Below are positions 46,186 to 59,474 of a stretch of 64,000 nt of DNA, piece by piece. Positions within the stretch are counted from its first letter, which is position 1; each line of letters opens with the position of its first letter. This stretch comes from Saxidomus purpurata (lineage: Eukaryota; Mollusca; Bivalvia; Venerida; Veneridae), in the NCBI GenBank assembly GCA_022818135.1, contig JAFMSR010000012.1:31433550-31497549 (forward strand). Reading direction: 5' to 3'. The notes beneath the pieces were generated by a model, which saw only the letters and a list, made by a program, of their open reading frames with translations, made no database searches and was not told where the DNA came from. The translations under genes were made by a program, and so were the position numbers.

Positions 46186-48093
46186 AGAGAACAATAGATT
46201 AGCCACATAAGTATCCATATGTTGGAACGTCCGTCCGTCTGTCCGTAAACTTTTCCTTGATAACATTCTACACGTTGCAATATTCATTTGACTTTGATGA
46301 AACGTGCTGATAAGGATCCCTGCAACTTGTAGATGTTCCCTTTTGTTTTTGGGGTCAGTGAATCAAAAGTCAAGGTCACAGTGACCTCCGATAGCAACTC
46401 TTTGATAACACTCTACAGGTCATAAATTTCATTCAACTTTCATCAGACTTGCTAAGAAGGTTCCCTGCAATATGTAGATGATCCCTATCTGTTTCGGGGT
46501 CAAAGGTCAAGGTCAAAGTGACCTCTGTTAGATTTTCCTTGATAACGCTCTACAGGTCACAGTTTTCTTTAAACTTTCATCAAACTTGCTCATAAAGTTC
46601 CCTGTAACGTGTAGATGTTCCCTATTGATTTTAGGGTCAGTGGGTGAAAGGTCAAGGTCACAGTGACCTCTGTTAGATTTTCCTTGATAATGCTCTACAG
46701 GTCACAATTTTCATTCAACTTTCATGAAACTTGTTCAGAAGGTTCCCTGCAACATGTAGATGATCCCTATTGAATTTGGGGTCAGTGGGTCAAAAAGGTC
46801 AAGGTCACAGTGATTTCTGTTAGATTTTTCTTGATAATGCTCTACGGGTCACAGTTTTTGTGTCGCCCTTTCGGAAAAAGGCGATACATGGGGATCGCTT
46901 TGTCTGTCCATCAGTCTGTCCGTCTGTCACAAAAACTTAACGTTGGCTTTAACTTTGCCATTTCTTAAGATTTCTTCTTCAAACTTTCAAATTGTATTGT
47001 TATGACAAAAAGGGTCATGATGCTACCAAATTTTGTAGGTTAAAAGTCATATTTGACAGAGTTGTGCTCCTTTTTGTGCTTAGTTTTTGTCACGAAAACT
47101 TAACATTGGTTTTAACTTTGCCATTTCTTAAGATCTCTTCGTCAAACTTTCAAATTGTATTGCTTATGACAAACAGGTCGTGATGCCGCCAAATTTTGTA
47201 TGTCAAGATCATTTTTGACAGAGTAATGCCCCTTTTTGAACTTAGATTTTGGCTATAACTTTTCCATTTCTTAAGATTTCTTCATCAAACTTTCAAATTG
47301 TATGCTTATAACAAAAGCCGCCAAATTTTGCTGGTCAAGTTCATATTTGACAGAGTTATGCCCCTTTTTGTACTTGGTTTTTGTCATGAAAACGTAAAGT
47401 TAGCTTTAACTTTGCCATTTCTTAAGATTCTTTCATCAAACTTTCAAATTGCATTGCTTTTGACAGAAGGGTTGTGATGCTGCCAAATTTTGTAGCTCTA
47501 GGTCATATTTTACAGAGTTATACCCCTTTTTGTACTTGGATTTTGTCACAAAATCATTGGTTATTCTGACAAAGTGTAAGAGGGCAACACATGTGTTCTA
47601 CTGAACGCCCATTTAGTCTTTAAACTTTCATCAAACCTGCACAGAAGGTTCCCTGTAACATGTTGATGATCCCTATCAATTTTTGGGTTAGTGGGTCAAA
47701 GGTCAAGGTCACAGTGACCCGACCTTTGAAAATATTTTCCGCTGAGATCTATTTGACCCACAGTCTTCAAACTTCATAGGATGATTGGTCTTACTGAGTA
47801 CATGATCCCTATTGTTTTTGAGGTCAGTGGGTCATAGGTCAAGGTCACAGTGACCCAAACTTTGAAAATCTTTTCCACTCAATATTTTGAGATCTCCATC
47901 ACCCACAGTCTTCAAACGTCATAGGATGATTGGTCTTACTGGGTAGATAATCCCTACTGTTTTTTGGGGTCAGTGGATCAAGGTCGCAGTGAACTCTGTT
48001 AGCTTTTCCATGGTAATATTGTAAAAGATTTTCACAAAATTTACTCAGAACAAACCAGACAGACCAGTAGAGGGATACTGGCCTCTTGTTTTA
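46186..48093 (+). mobile_element. Family G repeat array with nested family F
   Basis: It begins AGCCACATAAGTATCCATAT followed by GTCCGTCCGTCTGTCCG. Units of about 137-147 bp carry CTCTACAGGTCACA, TTCCCTGCAACATGTAGATG and GGTCAAGGTCACAGTGACC. The 3' end has a CCAGTA...TACTGG hairpin (about 48068-48085) and CCTCTTGTTTT. The subterminal inverted copy of the 5' end is not evident. The element is interrupted at 46858-47616. Confidence 0.68.
46858..47616 (+). mobile_element. Family F Helitron2/Helentron-like repeat nested in family G
   Basis: The 5' hairpin is GTGTCGCC/GGCGATAC. Units carry AACTTTGCCATTTCTTAAGA and ACAGAGTTATGCCCCTTTTT. At the 3' end are the inverted copy AGGGCAACAC, the overlapping palindrome AACACATGTGTT and a short tail ending CATTTAG. 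A neighbouring family G unit gives the empty site AGTTT^TCTTTAAAC, so insertion was between two T residues without duplication. Confidence 0.8.
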
Positions 48094-50189
48094 GAAGTCT
48101 GATGAGATATAGCCATGCACATTCTATCGAGTAAATTATAACTTGTGTTGTATTACTGTTCAAAGTGACCATCGAAATTTTAAGACATTTTACTTCTGAC
48201 AAAATGGATATTACTAAAGCTACAGCCAAAATACATGAATCTGTAAAAGAGCTTAATTCCATTTAAAACCAAGTAAATCTTTTTTGACTGTCCCAGTCAA
48301 AATTTGAAAATTATCCCCCGTTAGGTATATTTTTATTTCTATCTGTGATTTAGAGAGATAACTTGTTATAATTTATTTCTTATGTGTTTTAAAAGCATTC
48401 CTTACATTTAAATCATCTTTCTTGCACAAGTTGTAATATGGCTATTTCTTCAAGGTGGAACAAGGTCAGGGCTTGTTAGATCAGGGGAAACAAGGTCTAA
48501 GCTAGCCTTTCATCAAACTTACAGATTTGTGACTACATTGTACATGTATATATAGTCTGTCCAAGTTTGGTAAAGCTTGTAAACTAAATGTGGTTTTAAC
48601 AATATTATTAACATACCAATGTGAATATATTCCAGGAATTTTGTTCAGGTGAGCTTTTTCTGGCACTAACAATTTTAAAACCATTTACTGGTGTTAATTT
48701 CATAAATTATCTAATTTCAAGTGTATGAAATCTTTCCATTTCAACTGATTCAGCACAGGCATCCTACATTTATCAAGGTAATAGATAAACATCTTGAAAA
48801 TGGAGGGCATTTAACTGAAAGCTGCATGCTTTAATTTTATTGAATTTCAATATATCTCACAGATATGCAACAGATGCAACAAATATTAAATCTCAAGGTA
48901 TTTACATGATATAGGAAGTCTCTTGTCAAGGTCTTTTTCCTCTTTCATTTGAAAGTGTGAAATTTTATAGTGCATTTCCGTTTTTTGTGTTTACTTTGTA
49001 TGCAGGTTATTCAAGAAAAAATAATTCAGTCCGAGGAAGAAGTTGTGTTCTTTAACAAATGCCAGGACAGTTATAGTGCTTTTTACATGCATAGATACTG
49101 GACATTTCACAGGATCATGAGCAAATTGCATTAACTTATATGTGGTCAGGTTTTTAGTTGTACTAGACAAAGACAATCAGAGCTTACATGATGTCAGTCT
49201 GTCCGCAAACATTTCCTCGATAACACTCTATAGGTCACAACTTTCATATGACTTTCATGAAACTTGCACTTAAGGTTGCCTGCAACCTGTAGATGATCCC
49301 TGTTGTCAGTGGGTCAAAGGTGATGGTCATATGACTGCCAAGAGCGTTTCCTTGATAACACTACAGGTCAAAATTCTCATTGTTTTTGGGGAAAGTTGGT
49401 CAAAAGTCAAGATCACATTGATCAGGGGCCAGTGGATAAAGGGCAAGGTCCCCATGATCTCTGATTTCAAGATTTTCACAAAATTTACTCTGAACAGTCT
49501 GGTCACTTCAGTAACGCAATTCTGGGCCTTAAAAGCCTCATGTTATTGGATCATCACTAAACCTTGTCAAAGTGTTTTTTATAAGCATGTTATCAAGGGA
49601 AATTGAATAATCAGGTTGTCACAGGAACCCAAGAGTTACAAACCTTGTCAAAATGTTGCAAAAGTAACACTGTGCACTGTAACACTGCATTCTATATATT
49701 ATTGTTGCCAAACCTAATCAACATATTAATGGATATAATAATGTATAATTCTTCTGATCAGCCATTGTGAATTAAGGTGTAAAAGGTCCTACGTTCCACT
49801 GAAAGAAAGACTTTGTTAGACAAGGGGGGATGCCATCCCTACCTCAACTAAAGATGACATTCAAAAGGTTTTTCTTCACTTAAAGGTCCTTGTAACCTTG
49901 ACCTTATACACGCTTCGTACCAAACTAATTCAGGGTGTTGCTACCCTGACCTTTGAACCAAGCTGTCTAGGCAGGTTGCTCAGGACTAGTAGATGACCCT
50001 TGTATCAGTATGTTGCTGTGATACGTTACATTGATACTATGCAGCTTCTCAACACTTTATTATTGATACGACACAATTCAAAATAAACCATTCAATTCAA
50101 CTATTAATCATGAAAGGTGTGTGTTCAGAGAGATCTTGTTTTCTTGGACTTTAAAGCTTGTTTCAGACGTATTTCAGTTTCTTACAGAC
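48094..50189. other. Intergenic sequence with family G remnants
   Basis: No gene is supported. Positions 49196-49560 contain degraded family G units (GTCCGCAAACATTTCCTCGA, CTACAGGTCAAAATTC, GTCACTTCAGTAACG). Confidence 0.45.
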
Positions 50190-50367
50190 AGGCAGTCTAG
50201 TCAAACTGCCTATCTAACCACGACTTGTGGAGAAGGACCAATTCTAAACCACTATCCTCAAAAGAAACTGCAAAGAAACATGGTCCGTTGCAGGGTTCAA
50301 ACCCAAGACAATCAGAGAAGTTGGTGATTACAAGTCAAGGGCTCTTATCACTCGACCATGACTGCAG
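50190..50367 (-). mobile_element. tRNA-derived SINE fragment
   Basis: On the minus strand an A-box-like TGGTCGAGTGATAAGAGC is followed by CTTGACTTGTAATCACC and a B-box-like GGTTTGAACCC. It shares the AGTTTC...GGTTTAG body with the SINE at 36436-36698. Confidence 0.6.
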
Positions 50368-50738
50368 TTTAATTAACATATCTCATTTTATTATAGTGCT
50401 GAATAACAGGTCTTAGCCCAGGTCTTAATCCAAGAGCTTGATAAAATTTATTCATCTTCCATTTCTTTATAAGCATGCACAAAGGAATCAATGCATTTAA
50501 ACAGTACGAGGTATGACAGTTTTTTTTACCATTCTGTGAAGTATTACACTCTTGACTCTCTAAAATCCTGAATGGGGAACAGTACAGTTCATGATGTGCA
50601 CACTGATCATGCTCTGCATTAGGCACATGGGCACAATCACTTGCTGCCATCAGTTTGAGGGTCGTATTGTTTGCTCAAATCCATGATCTCATCACAAGTT
50701 GATTTTGACTGCTCACAAGTTGGAGACACTACATAAAA

Positions 50739-51229
50739 CAATAAGGCAAAGATGGCCCTATATTGCTCACCTGAGTACCGAGTATTTAGATGGTCAAGAC
50801 CTGGTGACCTAGTTTTTGACCCCACATGACCCAATTTCGAACTTGAACAAGAACATCTGGAACAATTTTCATGACAGAGAACAAAAACTGGCTTCTAGTG
50901 TTCACAAGGTTATAATTTGACTGGGTCACCTTGTTTTTAACCCCAAATCACGGTTTAAAACTTGGCCAAAAAATTGACAAAAAAGACATTCTGACAAACT
51001 TGCACAATTATTGGGGGTTAAATGTGGCTTCTTGTGTTTACAAGATTTTTCTATTATTTGACCTGGTGACCTACTTTTTGATCCCACATGACCCAGTTAT
51101 GAACTCGTCCAAGATTTTGACCGTGAAGATTCGGCCGTAAATGTGGTCTCTTAAGTGTTCGTAAGATGCCCGACATCTGGCGATCACAATAGCTCACCTT
51201 TGAGCACATTGCGCTGAGGTGAGCTAACA
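50739..51229 (-). mobile_element. Short family A repeat
   Basis: The left end has AAGATGGCCCTATATTGCTC with CACCTGAG. The right end is TAGCTCACCTTTGAGC...GAGGTGAGCTAA, the 5' hairpin in reverse. Two or three units carry GTGACCTAGTTTTTGACCCC and TCTGACAAACTTG. At 490 bp it is among the shortest complete copies. Confidence 0.7.
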
Positions 51230-54200
51230 ATATGTAGCTAAATGGAAACTCTGTACAAAGTATTATAAAGCGAATGGATATAGTAGGATAAGATTAAAGA
51301 AATAAGCAACACATTGAGATGTTTTAACTTTATAAGCATTACAGTGAAGAATACATGAAAACATGTATTGTTGTTTTTAATGATTGGGGGGACATGACCC
51401 AATCCTGTTACCATGGTGACCATCATTTACCCAGTAACTCAGAAACATTCAGCTATATAAAGACAATTTGTTCAAACAGGAAATGAGACTGTCACTTTCA
51501 CATGCAAGTTTTATTGTCTTTAATCACGGCAGGTGTCGTGTGTCAATTCTGTCAACCATAAATTTCGAAAATCGACTGCAGTCTGTAAAGAATCCTATAC
51601 TTGCTTGGGTACCAGGTATGTGCTTGGGTACCAGGTTCTTGTTTCCTGCACCACCCTGAACTTAACCTACAGTCTGTAACCTTTACCCTATCCCCAAACT
51701 TGGATAGTACCATTATCTGTTCAAAAAGGTGCAGACTAAATATCTAATGACTGAACAAGGCAGACCATGATCACACTGCATGCAAAAGCAGAATCAGCTG
51801 CCATCATCAGGGTAAATAAAGGTGATAATACTGCTCAAAGTGACCACAGTAAATTTAAGAAAGCTATTAATTATTCTTTTACACTCTTAGAAACAGGAAC
51901 ACCATCAAGTTATAATATAGTCTGCACAATCTAAAGATCTATTCCGAGTGTTGTACATAAGTAAACTGACAAGGATAAAACAAGTAAGACTTTAATTTCT
52001 GTTGGTCGAACTAGATTCTTTTATACAACTGAAGATATTGACCTAGAATTACATCACTTTTATAAGGAAAAAATCTCATTTTTATTTATATTAATTCAGA
52101 GTTACTACTAATTAATATCCGTGTAGAAAATAATGCTTTGCATTTATTCACTTTTTGTAATCTCTTGTCATTATAGAATCAAAATTACATCCTTTTCAGT
52201 GTTGTTATCGTCTAATAAACAACTCTTTGTCGTCCTGATGCGCAGTTATAAATCACTCTGGGTCTCTGGCCTTCTTGGTTAATTACTGCACATCAGACTC
52301 CAAATCATAGTTTATTAGACAATGAACACCCGCTCAAATGAATGTTATTTCATAATTGCACCATTTATTAGTAAATGGAAAGGGGTAGCCCTTCACATGA
52401 CTTGATGCTACCATGCTGCAAGATGAGGACAATAAGAGACAGAGTCCATTTAAGAAATATATGGTTGGTATGACACTCGAACAGAAGGAAAACATTTCTT
52501 ACATGTGAACGTTAAAGTACATAAATGTATTTTCACAATCTCAAACTAATTTGTTCGCACTGCAAACATTTCCACATCAAGTATACAAGGCCCATATCCT
52601 GTTCATCACTAACCCTTGTTATTAGCTAATTAATCATTAATTAACAAATATTACTTACATAGTAATAGTTAAAATACACAGAAGTGATGACAAGAACTTT
52701 CGAACTTAATTTGCTTTAAAAGTAAACCTAGATTTGTAATCAAAATTGATGTCATATCTTCTTAACAAAGTTTAAGTTTTGCTTTATTTGAAGACACACA
52801 TTTATATATATTAGTACAGACGTTGGAGTTTTGCATTTAAAAAATATACATACACCAAACTGTAAAGTATTTTTTATCTTTTTTTTCTGCTAAATAATTC
52901 AACAGCATGAACAAAAATTAAAATACTGCTGGCAGTGCATCTACACTGCTGTAAGAAATAAACAGACAGTTTGTCCAAACCTTTCAACAATCTCATGTAC
53001 ACATTTACGTCACATGCATGTTCATGAACATATACAGAGACAGTGGTCAATCATTTACCCCTACTTAACTAAATTTTGAAAATGGATTTGCCCATTTTTA
53101 AACTTAGGACATACCATTGCTTACAGGGTTGGTCAATGTAGAAGTATTTACTGATTTTCGGTGTAGACCATAAGCAGACTGGCTGTGAACGCTGATCATA
53201 GTCTACCCTGATTACAAAGGCAGTAAATACTCTGTGTTAAGAAGGGTAAATGCTAAATGACACTTTTTTTATGTGCGTAGACATACGGTTATTCATCCTC
53301 GGTAACCCAGACTATTCATTATGCATACACTTCACTGAATAACGACTGGAGAGAAGCGGAAGAAATTAACCATGGGTTCCGACGATGACGGTTATTATGT
53401 AATCAGACAAACTCGTATACAAGTCTTTTGCCAAAATATATATGCATGTACTTTATCATAAGATGTCTGTAAATCACTGCTCTTGTACTACTTAACCATA
53501 AAAACCTGTCGTACTAAACTTCTTATGCAAGTTTGGATTTAAACTGTAGCTTATATTTAAGAGGACAAAAATAATGTCTTTTCTGCTCTAACAAAATTCT
53601 GAAAAATTTAAAGTTATACTTAATAATTTTTAATGATATCAGTTTATGATACAAATGTACCAGAACCTTTTCAGCTGAAATATTACCCATAATATGGGCC
53701 TAGGAACAATTTCCATGTAAGTAAATGAGCTCCTTGCATTTTGACCAACCTAAAACATAAAATGACTAAAATTCTTGCTTGCACATTGTGTGCTCGGACG
53801 ATGATAGCCTGGCAAAATAACAAATGAAACAGTACACTCGCATATAAAATGACTCAAGTCAATTTTAACAATATCAGACATAACTTTAAATATTCAAAAA
53901 TAATTTACTTATAGCCTAATAAGCTCAACTCAAGTCAATTTGACTTCCAACTATATACCCCTATATAACTGGTAACCCTCGGAACATCACTTGGTGTTAA
54001 TTCCAAGAGCCAAAACCAGGCATTAAATATATGCATTTTCCATGGCAAAATGTCTGCATAGTAAAATATGAAGATGTAGTTCTCATCACCAACTGTTTGT
54101 ATCAAGATGAATCATAAGATATTTGTATATACCCCACCATTATTTTTGTTTATCTGTTTGCTTTTTGGAGTGGGTGGGGGTATATAAGAAATAAAGCAGC

Positions 54201-57200
54201 TTCTATTTGTGTTATAGTCAGAAGTCAAATAAACTCAAGAACATCTTCTTCATTTGTGTCAACATTAACAAACTATTCAAGCATTCCCAGTTATAAACGC
54301 TGTGTTTGATTTTTTCCACCATGGCAAATAAATTAACATGGAATTATCAAATATTGACTTATTTTGCAAACTATGTCTGCATTTTTGGTTTCAAACCAAC
54401 AAGCATGTACTAAAAATGAGAATCTATGTCACATGGCGTTCATGAAGAACTAAGTAAGTAAAGAAACAAGCTGATCTATCATGTACACTATAAAATTAAT
54501 GTATTTCTTGTAAATCCATGAACAGCCATGCAAATGAATATATATGATATACTCCATTTCACAGAATTATTTTACATTTCCTTTGGTGGGTAGCAATGAA
54601 ATGACAGCAGATGCCTGATGTAACAGTGTTTTGAGGGTCTATACAAAAAATACCTGGGACAGTGCAAAACAGAAAAAATTCAATTTCAAATAAAGTAAAC
54701 CTGCTTATCATTTAACACCAGACTAACACGAGGGCCTTTGTTAGCCATTTCCTTAACTAGCAGCTTATTTTTTCTTCATGTACAAATTCTGTTGGGGCTG
54801 CATGCTGATTAAACCTTTGCTTTGAACAGATCGGACCACCCATTCTTATTTTTTCATACACCTTTTGTTCTTGAAGTAGAATAATAATTATTTTGCTAAT
54901 AATCTTATTTCATGACTTCATATCAATGACGTTTAACTTGTTTGTGACCAGTGACAGTTTTTGCTTTTTGTTTGTCTTATTTTACATGGGCATTATGTTA
55001 CTTAAATCTTTGCATCTTAAAACATCTGTTGAGATGTACCGCAAGAATAGCAAAATAGGCAATAAAATAAGCTTCCCTTGTTTCTTCTTCGGTCAATTTA
55101 CAAATTTTGTAAGGACATTTTGTTTTGTAAAACTCAATAACCCTACAGGGAAGGTCACACAGGTTATCAGATGGAATTTTTCAACTAATCATCTAGTTTT
55201 GGATAGGTCCAAAGCTATACATTTCTGGTGATGTAACATCTTTCTGACAATAAATAAACATTAGATTGTTTCTACCTGACTTTAACAGTAGGTAGACAAG
55301 GTAATTATTAGATTTGATTGAAACATATACAATGGATTTTCATTTAACCATCCTAGACCTTAGTACCAAACTTATTTGAAATCAAGAACGCAAAATGTCA
55401 CAAAATATGACCAAGATATACTGTAATTACAATGAAGATAAAATGATTGATTTAACTAATTCATAACAAAGACAGTGGTCATTATATTACTCTGGAGTGA
55501 CTATGACAATGTAGCTGTGCATAAACATTGTGACTAGGTTTGGTGAAGATTGGATAAATGGTTTCGTGGATAATGAATGGACAGTAATAACTTAGCGACA
55601 CTTCATCGGTTAAAAGGGTTCTTGAATGCCTTAAGCAATCAGACGGGTTACCAAACGTGGCCAAAATATTTTACCAATGACCTTTCTTACCAGGTTTGGT
55701 GAGGAGTGGGTAAAAGACTATACACATGTCAGACCAGACAATATAAGTGGATGTTGCCCTACTACTCACTAACCAATTTAAAAAATAACTAACGTAGGTA
55801 ACACAAAAGAAGTCATATGTATGAACAAATATGACCTCATTTACCCTCTATAAGAAACAAAAAATATATACCTCTGAAAAACTAACTGTTTCCAATGACA
55901 ATAAATAATTATTCTATAAACAATGAGAAACAGTTGTACTACTTGGTTAATAAATGCAATGGAACATTTTCACTTGAAGGACTTAGATGTCCACATTGGA
56001 CTAAATCTGCAAAAACTGTACCTGTATATTAGGTGCTTTTGATCTCTCAAGGACAAAAACTTCTTGGAAATTTACAGCAGTTCTAGAACTCTTTATCTAT
56101 ATTTCAATACATCTGTGCAAAGTTGCACGAAAAAAAGTGACAAGTGCTAGTTCATGGTTTGACCAAAACAAATTTAAGATACACATACTGGTGGATTGGA
56201 CATGCTGTGTTGAGACATACTGATTGGTCAACAAGGTCTGTATATAACTAACTATTTGCCCAGCTTCCTACAGGCACAGTGGCAATATTCTGTTCCCGCG
56301 TATTTCAGAAATGACCCTCATTAACTACGAGAAACAAGAAATCTAGATTGGGATCTCAATACCTCTTCGAATAAAGGGTAAGCAGTTACTCCTAACATAA
56401 ATAATTTTACAATGGCTTTGAAATTTTGAGTATTTCTACACATACAATATTCCAATGGTTTCACCGTATGTGTGGGAAGCTGTGTATTACAATGCTCTAT
56501 GCTAAGTTTAGAAGGAATGCAGTACAGCGAACAGTTCATTTTACAATCAGTAAATAAACGATGATTGTATTTAGGCTCTGTGTAAAAGAATCAATCTTTA
56601 AAATTAATCTGACAAACTTAACAGATTCTTCATAAAAAAATAATACCGGACAACCATTGTGGCATATAATATGCATTATCTGACAAAGAATTTTAGCCGT
56701 CCAAATTAATCTTTGTCATTTTCCCTACTACCTTTTCACAGACAAAGGTATATGCGTATGTAGTCACCAACGGCAAGCAGAAAATATAATCATTGTCCAG
56801 GCACTTCTCAACTTGGTGCATCAAATCAACAGTAAAACATACACTGCCTAATAAAAAACATTTAATTAGAATATCACTACACTAATTTAACAACTTTAAT
56901 GCCCATGTCAAGGGAAAATAATTGAATAGTCTGTAAACAAGACAAGTGAAACAAAATGTATACAGTGTCATTTTTACTCCTCTACCCCCCTGCTACCATC
57001 CCTTACAAAACCATAGAGTGCAATAGCACTGTTGAAACAGTTCAGGTCCAAATAAATGAAAAATAAGCTATTGCCAACATATCATCCTTATGTAGCCACA
57101 TTTCTCATTGGCCTATATCATCTGTAAGAGAGTTCAAGCCAGTTTTAAGAGTTTAAGCAATCTTATACCCAGCATCTACCAGCATCCCTTATTGTAAAAC

Positions 57201-59357
57201 AACATCTGAAGAGGAGTAAATTTCTTGAGAGAACTGTAAGAAGCTGGGTTATGATGGCCCTATATTGCTCATGTTTGTCAACACAGAACATCTGATATAC
57301 ATGGTCAGGCCTACACGAGTTAGTTAGGTATACAGAATTTAATGTGATCCATATCCTCTGTAAGTTTGATTACTCGTGTTTTACAGCAAGCTAAAATATA
57401 ACAAATTTGTTAAATCTAGGGCCTGTTACAGTCCTGGTCCTTTCCAGGAACAGTTACTGTTTGTGTTCCTGTTCATATTACATGAAAGTTTAGCTACAAC
57501 TGACTTAGGAAGTGAAATTTCGAATATAAATAATCTCACAGGTAACTCATTTGAGGCCATTTCTACTCTGTCCTGTTTAATTATGACTTTTCAAGAAATG
57601 TGACTCCCAGAGAGTAAATAATTTACCTATTTCTCTTTTACACTTTCAGACACAAATTTTCCAATCTAACCCATAATTGAACTTTCTTCAGATATTATGC
57701 CCTGTCCAAGATTGCTCAAATAAGGCATCTAGATTTTTAACTTCTTAACTGAACAATTTTTCAAAATGATAAAGAGATAATTTCCAATTACAAAAGAAGA
57801 CTTACTTCCTGTGATACAGTGCTGTCAATGTTTGATCATATTTAATACTGCGAGTAAGATGGCACATTATTTACAACTGTCCCTTTTAACAGAATAATGG
57901 AGGATGCAGTATGTAATGAACAAAAATACAACTGGCTTCAAAGCATTAAATACATGAAGCAGACGTCTAGCAGAAAAATAACAGAAATTTGAGTAACTCC
58001 ATGTATAATGGTATAAAGAAATGCCAGCCCAGACACGCCTTTCACTACTCACATCAGTATCAGTAACATTACTATTGTTTACTTACTTGTAAACTATTAC
58101 AATGTATAAAATGTTGCACAGTAAGTCTAAATATTTCACCTATGATGAGAAATAGAATTTAAAACTGTCTTATGCCTGAGTCAGCATATAGTACATTGTA
58201 TAACACTGTTCTGTCAAACTTTACTGGAACTATTTCCCCTTCAATTATCATTTTTTGCAAACTTTAATGGAACAAATTGTCTGTAGTTAAAAAAATCATA
58301 ATATTCATATCATATGTAATAAGGTTTTTAGAGTTTCAGGCATTATCTTAATACCAGAATACTAATAGTTCTACAGTTACCCATACAACCCCAAACTTCT
58401 GAACCAGAGATCTATGATACAGAGTAAGTGGTATCACACGATTGCTAACATTGCAGACAACCATTCAAGTGTTCAAGCTCAATAAGGATGAAAATAGACA
58501 AAAAGTAACAGGCATTTTTCATAACCTATCACATGACCAATGAAATTTCAAATTGTATATCACATGATCAGCTTCAACCAATCAACAGCTCCATAAGCAT
58601 TCATATCACATTGAATATATTCAACCAGACTGTAAATTTGGGCATGTTTGTGACTGTGATGTCTTGTGTCTCTGACTTCATCTGAACACACCGTGACTAA
58701 GGCCAGCTTTTGGAGTAATTTTTCCAATGGCTATAACCTAAGCTTTCATAAAGTTTTTCATAAAATCTGTTTTTTTGTGGAAAAGCAAATGTTTTATCTG
58801 ATTTTCAGTAAGCAGATTTTTTACACTTGAAATACTTCACAGTTTTGTTATATAGACAAACTTACTGATTTACATCAAATTGATATTCTGATTTACTCTG
58901 AAACTTGGACCTTGTGCTTTTCACCAGTTTGTCCCTTATGACAGATTGTAGTATATATTCACAGTGCAGACATATCCCAAATCCACAGTACTGCAGCTTC
59001 AACAACAAATTCAAAGCTATATTGGCACCTATTTTACAAAACAAAAATGAGTTGTATCACACAAAATTTGCCCTAATGATTTAAGTTCCACATTTGATCA
59101 CCTTCAAATATGTTTTTTTTTATACACAACTTTCTAATGTCAATGATGGTTTCTCTCTTGTTTTATATATATACATCAATGATGCGATATTCCATGTGTG
59201 TCCACAGTTACACAGAAACGAAAAAAGGGGAAAAATGAAAAAAAGGGGAATCACATTTGAAGCTGTTATAAGTATCTCCAAAGGAATCAGGCAACCTTGC
59301 AAGATTCTCACGTTTAAATAGAGCACTAGACGTTCAAGTATAGATATATCTATATAA
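51230..59357. other. Repeat-poor AT-rich region
   Basis: About 8 kb without any of the repeat families seen elsewhere, apart from a GATGGCCCTATATTGCTCA scrap near 57250. No coding exon is supported on either strand. A 112-codon frame at 54893-55231 is AT-rich and hydrophobic, with no domain. The region could be intergenic, or a long 3' UTR of the minus-strand gene. Confidence 0.45.
52208..52322. repeat. 115-bp inverted repeat (hairpin)
   Basis: TCGTCTAATAAAC...CGTCCTGATGCGCAGT on the left is inverted on the right as TTGTCTAATAAAC...GAGTCTGATGTGCAGT. The arms are about 38 bp and imperfect. Each arm gives an AATAAA on one strand. Confidence 0.75.
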
Positions 59358-59363
59358 TTTATT
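59358..59363 (-). promoter_or_regulatory. Possible polyadenylation signal of the minus-strand gene
   Basis: AATAAA on the minus strand, 111 bases after the stop codon at 59475. It is the first canonical signal downstream. Usage cannot be judged from sequence. Confidence 0.35.
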
Positions 59364-59474
59364 CCATTCTTGTAAATCACACGGCCTCTGAGGCACAGGT
59401 CATCCAGCACTTGTACAACTCATAGCACTCGTAATTCGCATTATATACATACAGGATATCTCCGCAATATACTA

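Noticed and set aside
53285..53400. Weak inverted repeat (TCATCCTCGGTAACCCA and partner)
   Set aside because: Several mismatches, unclear ends and no flanking duplication; too weak to list.
54893..55231. 112-codon hydrophobic frame, possible small membrane protein
   Set aside because: AT-rich (Phe/Leu/Ile-heavy) translation, no domain, no convincing start or splice context. It is the kind of frame expected by chance here.
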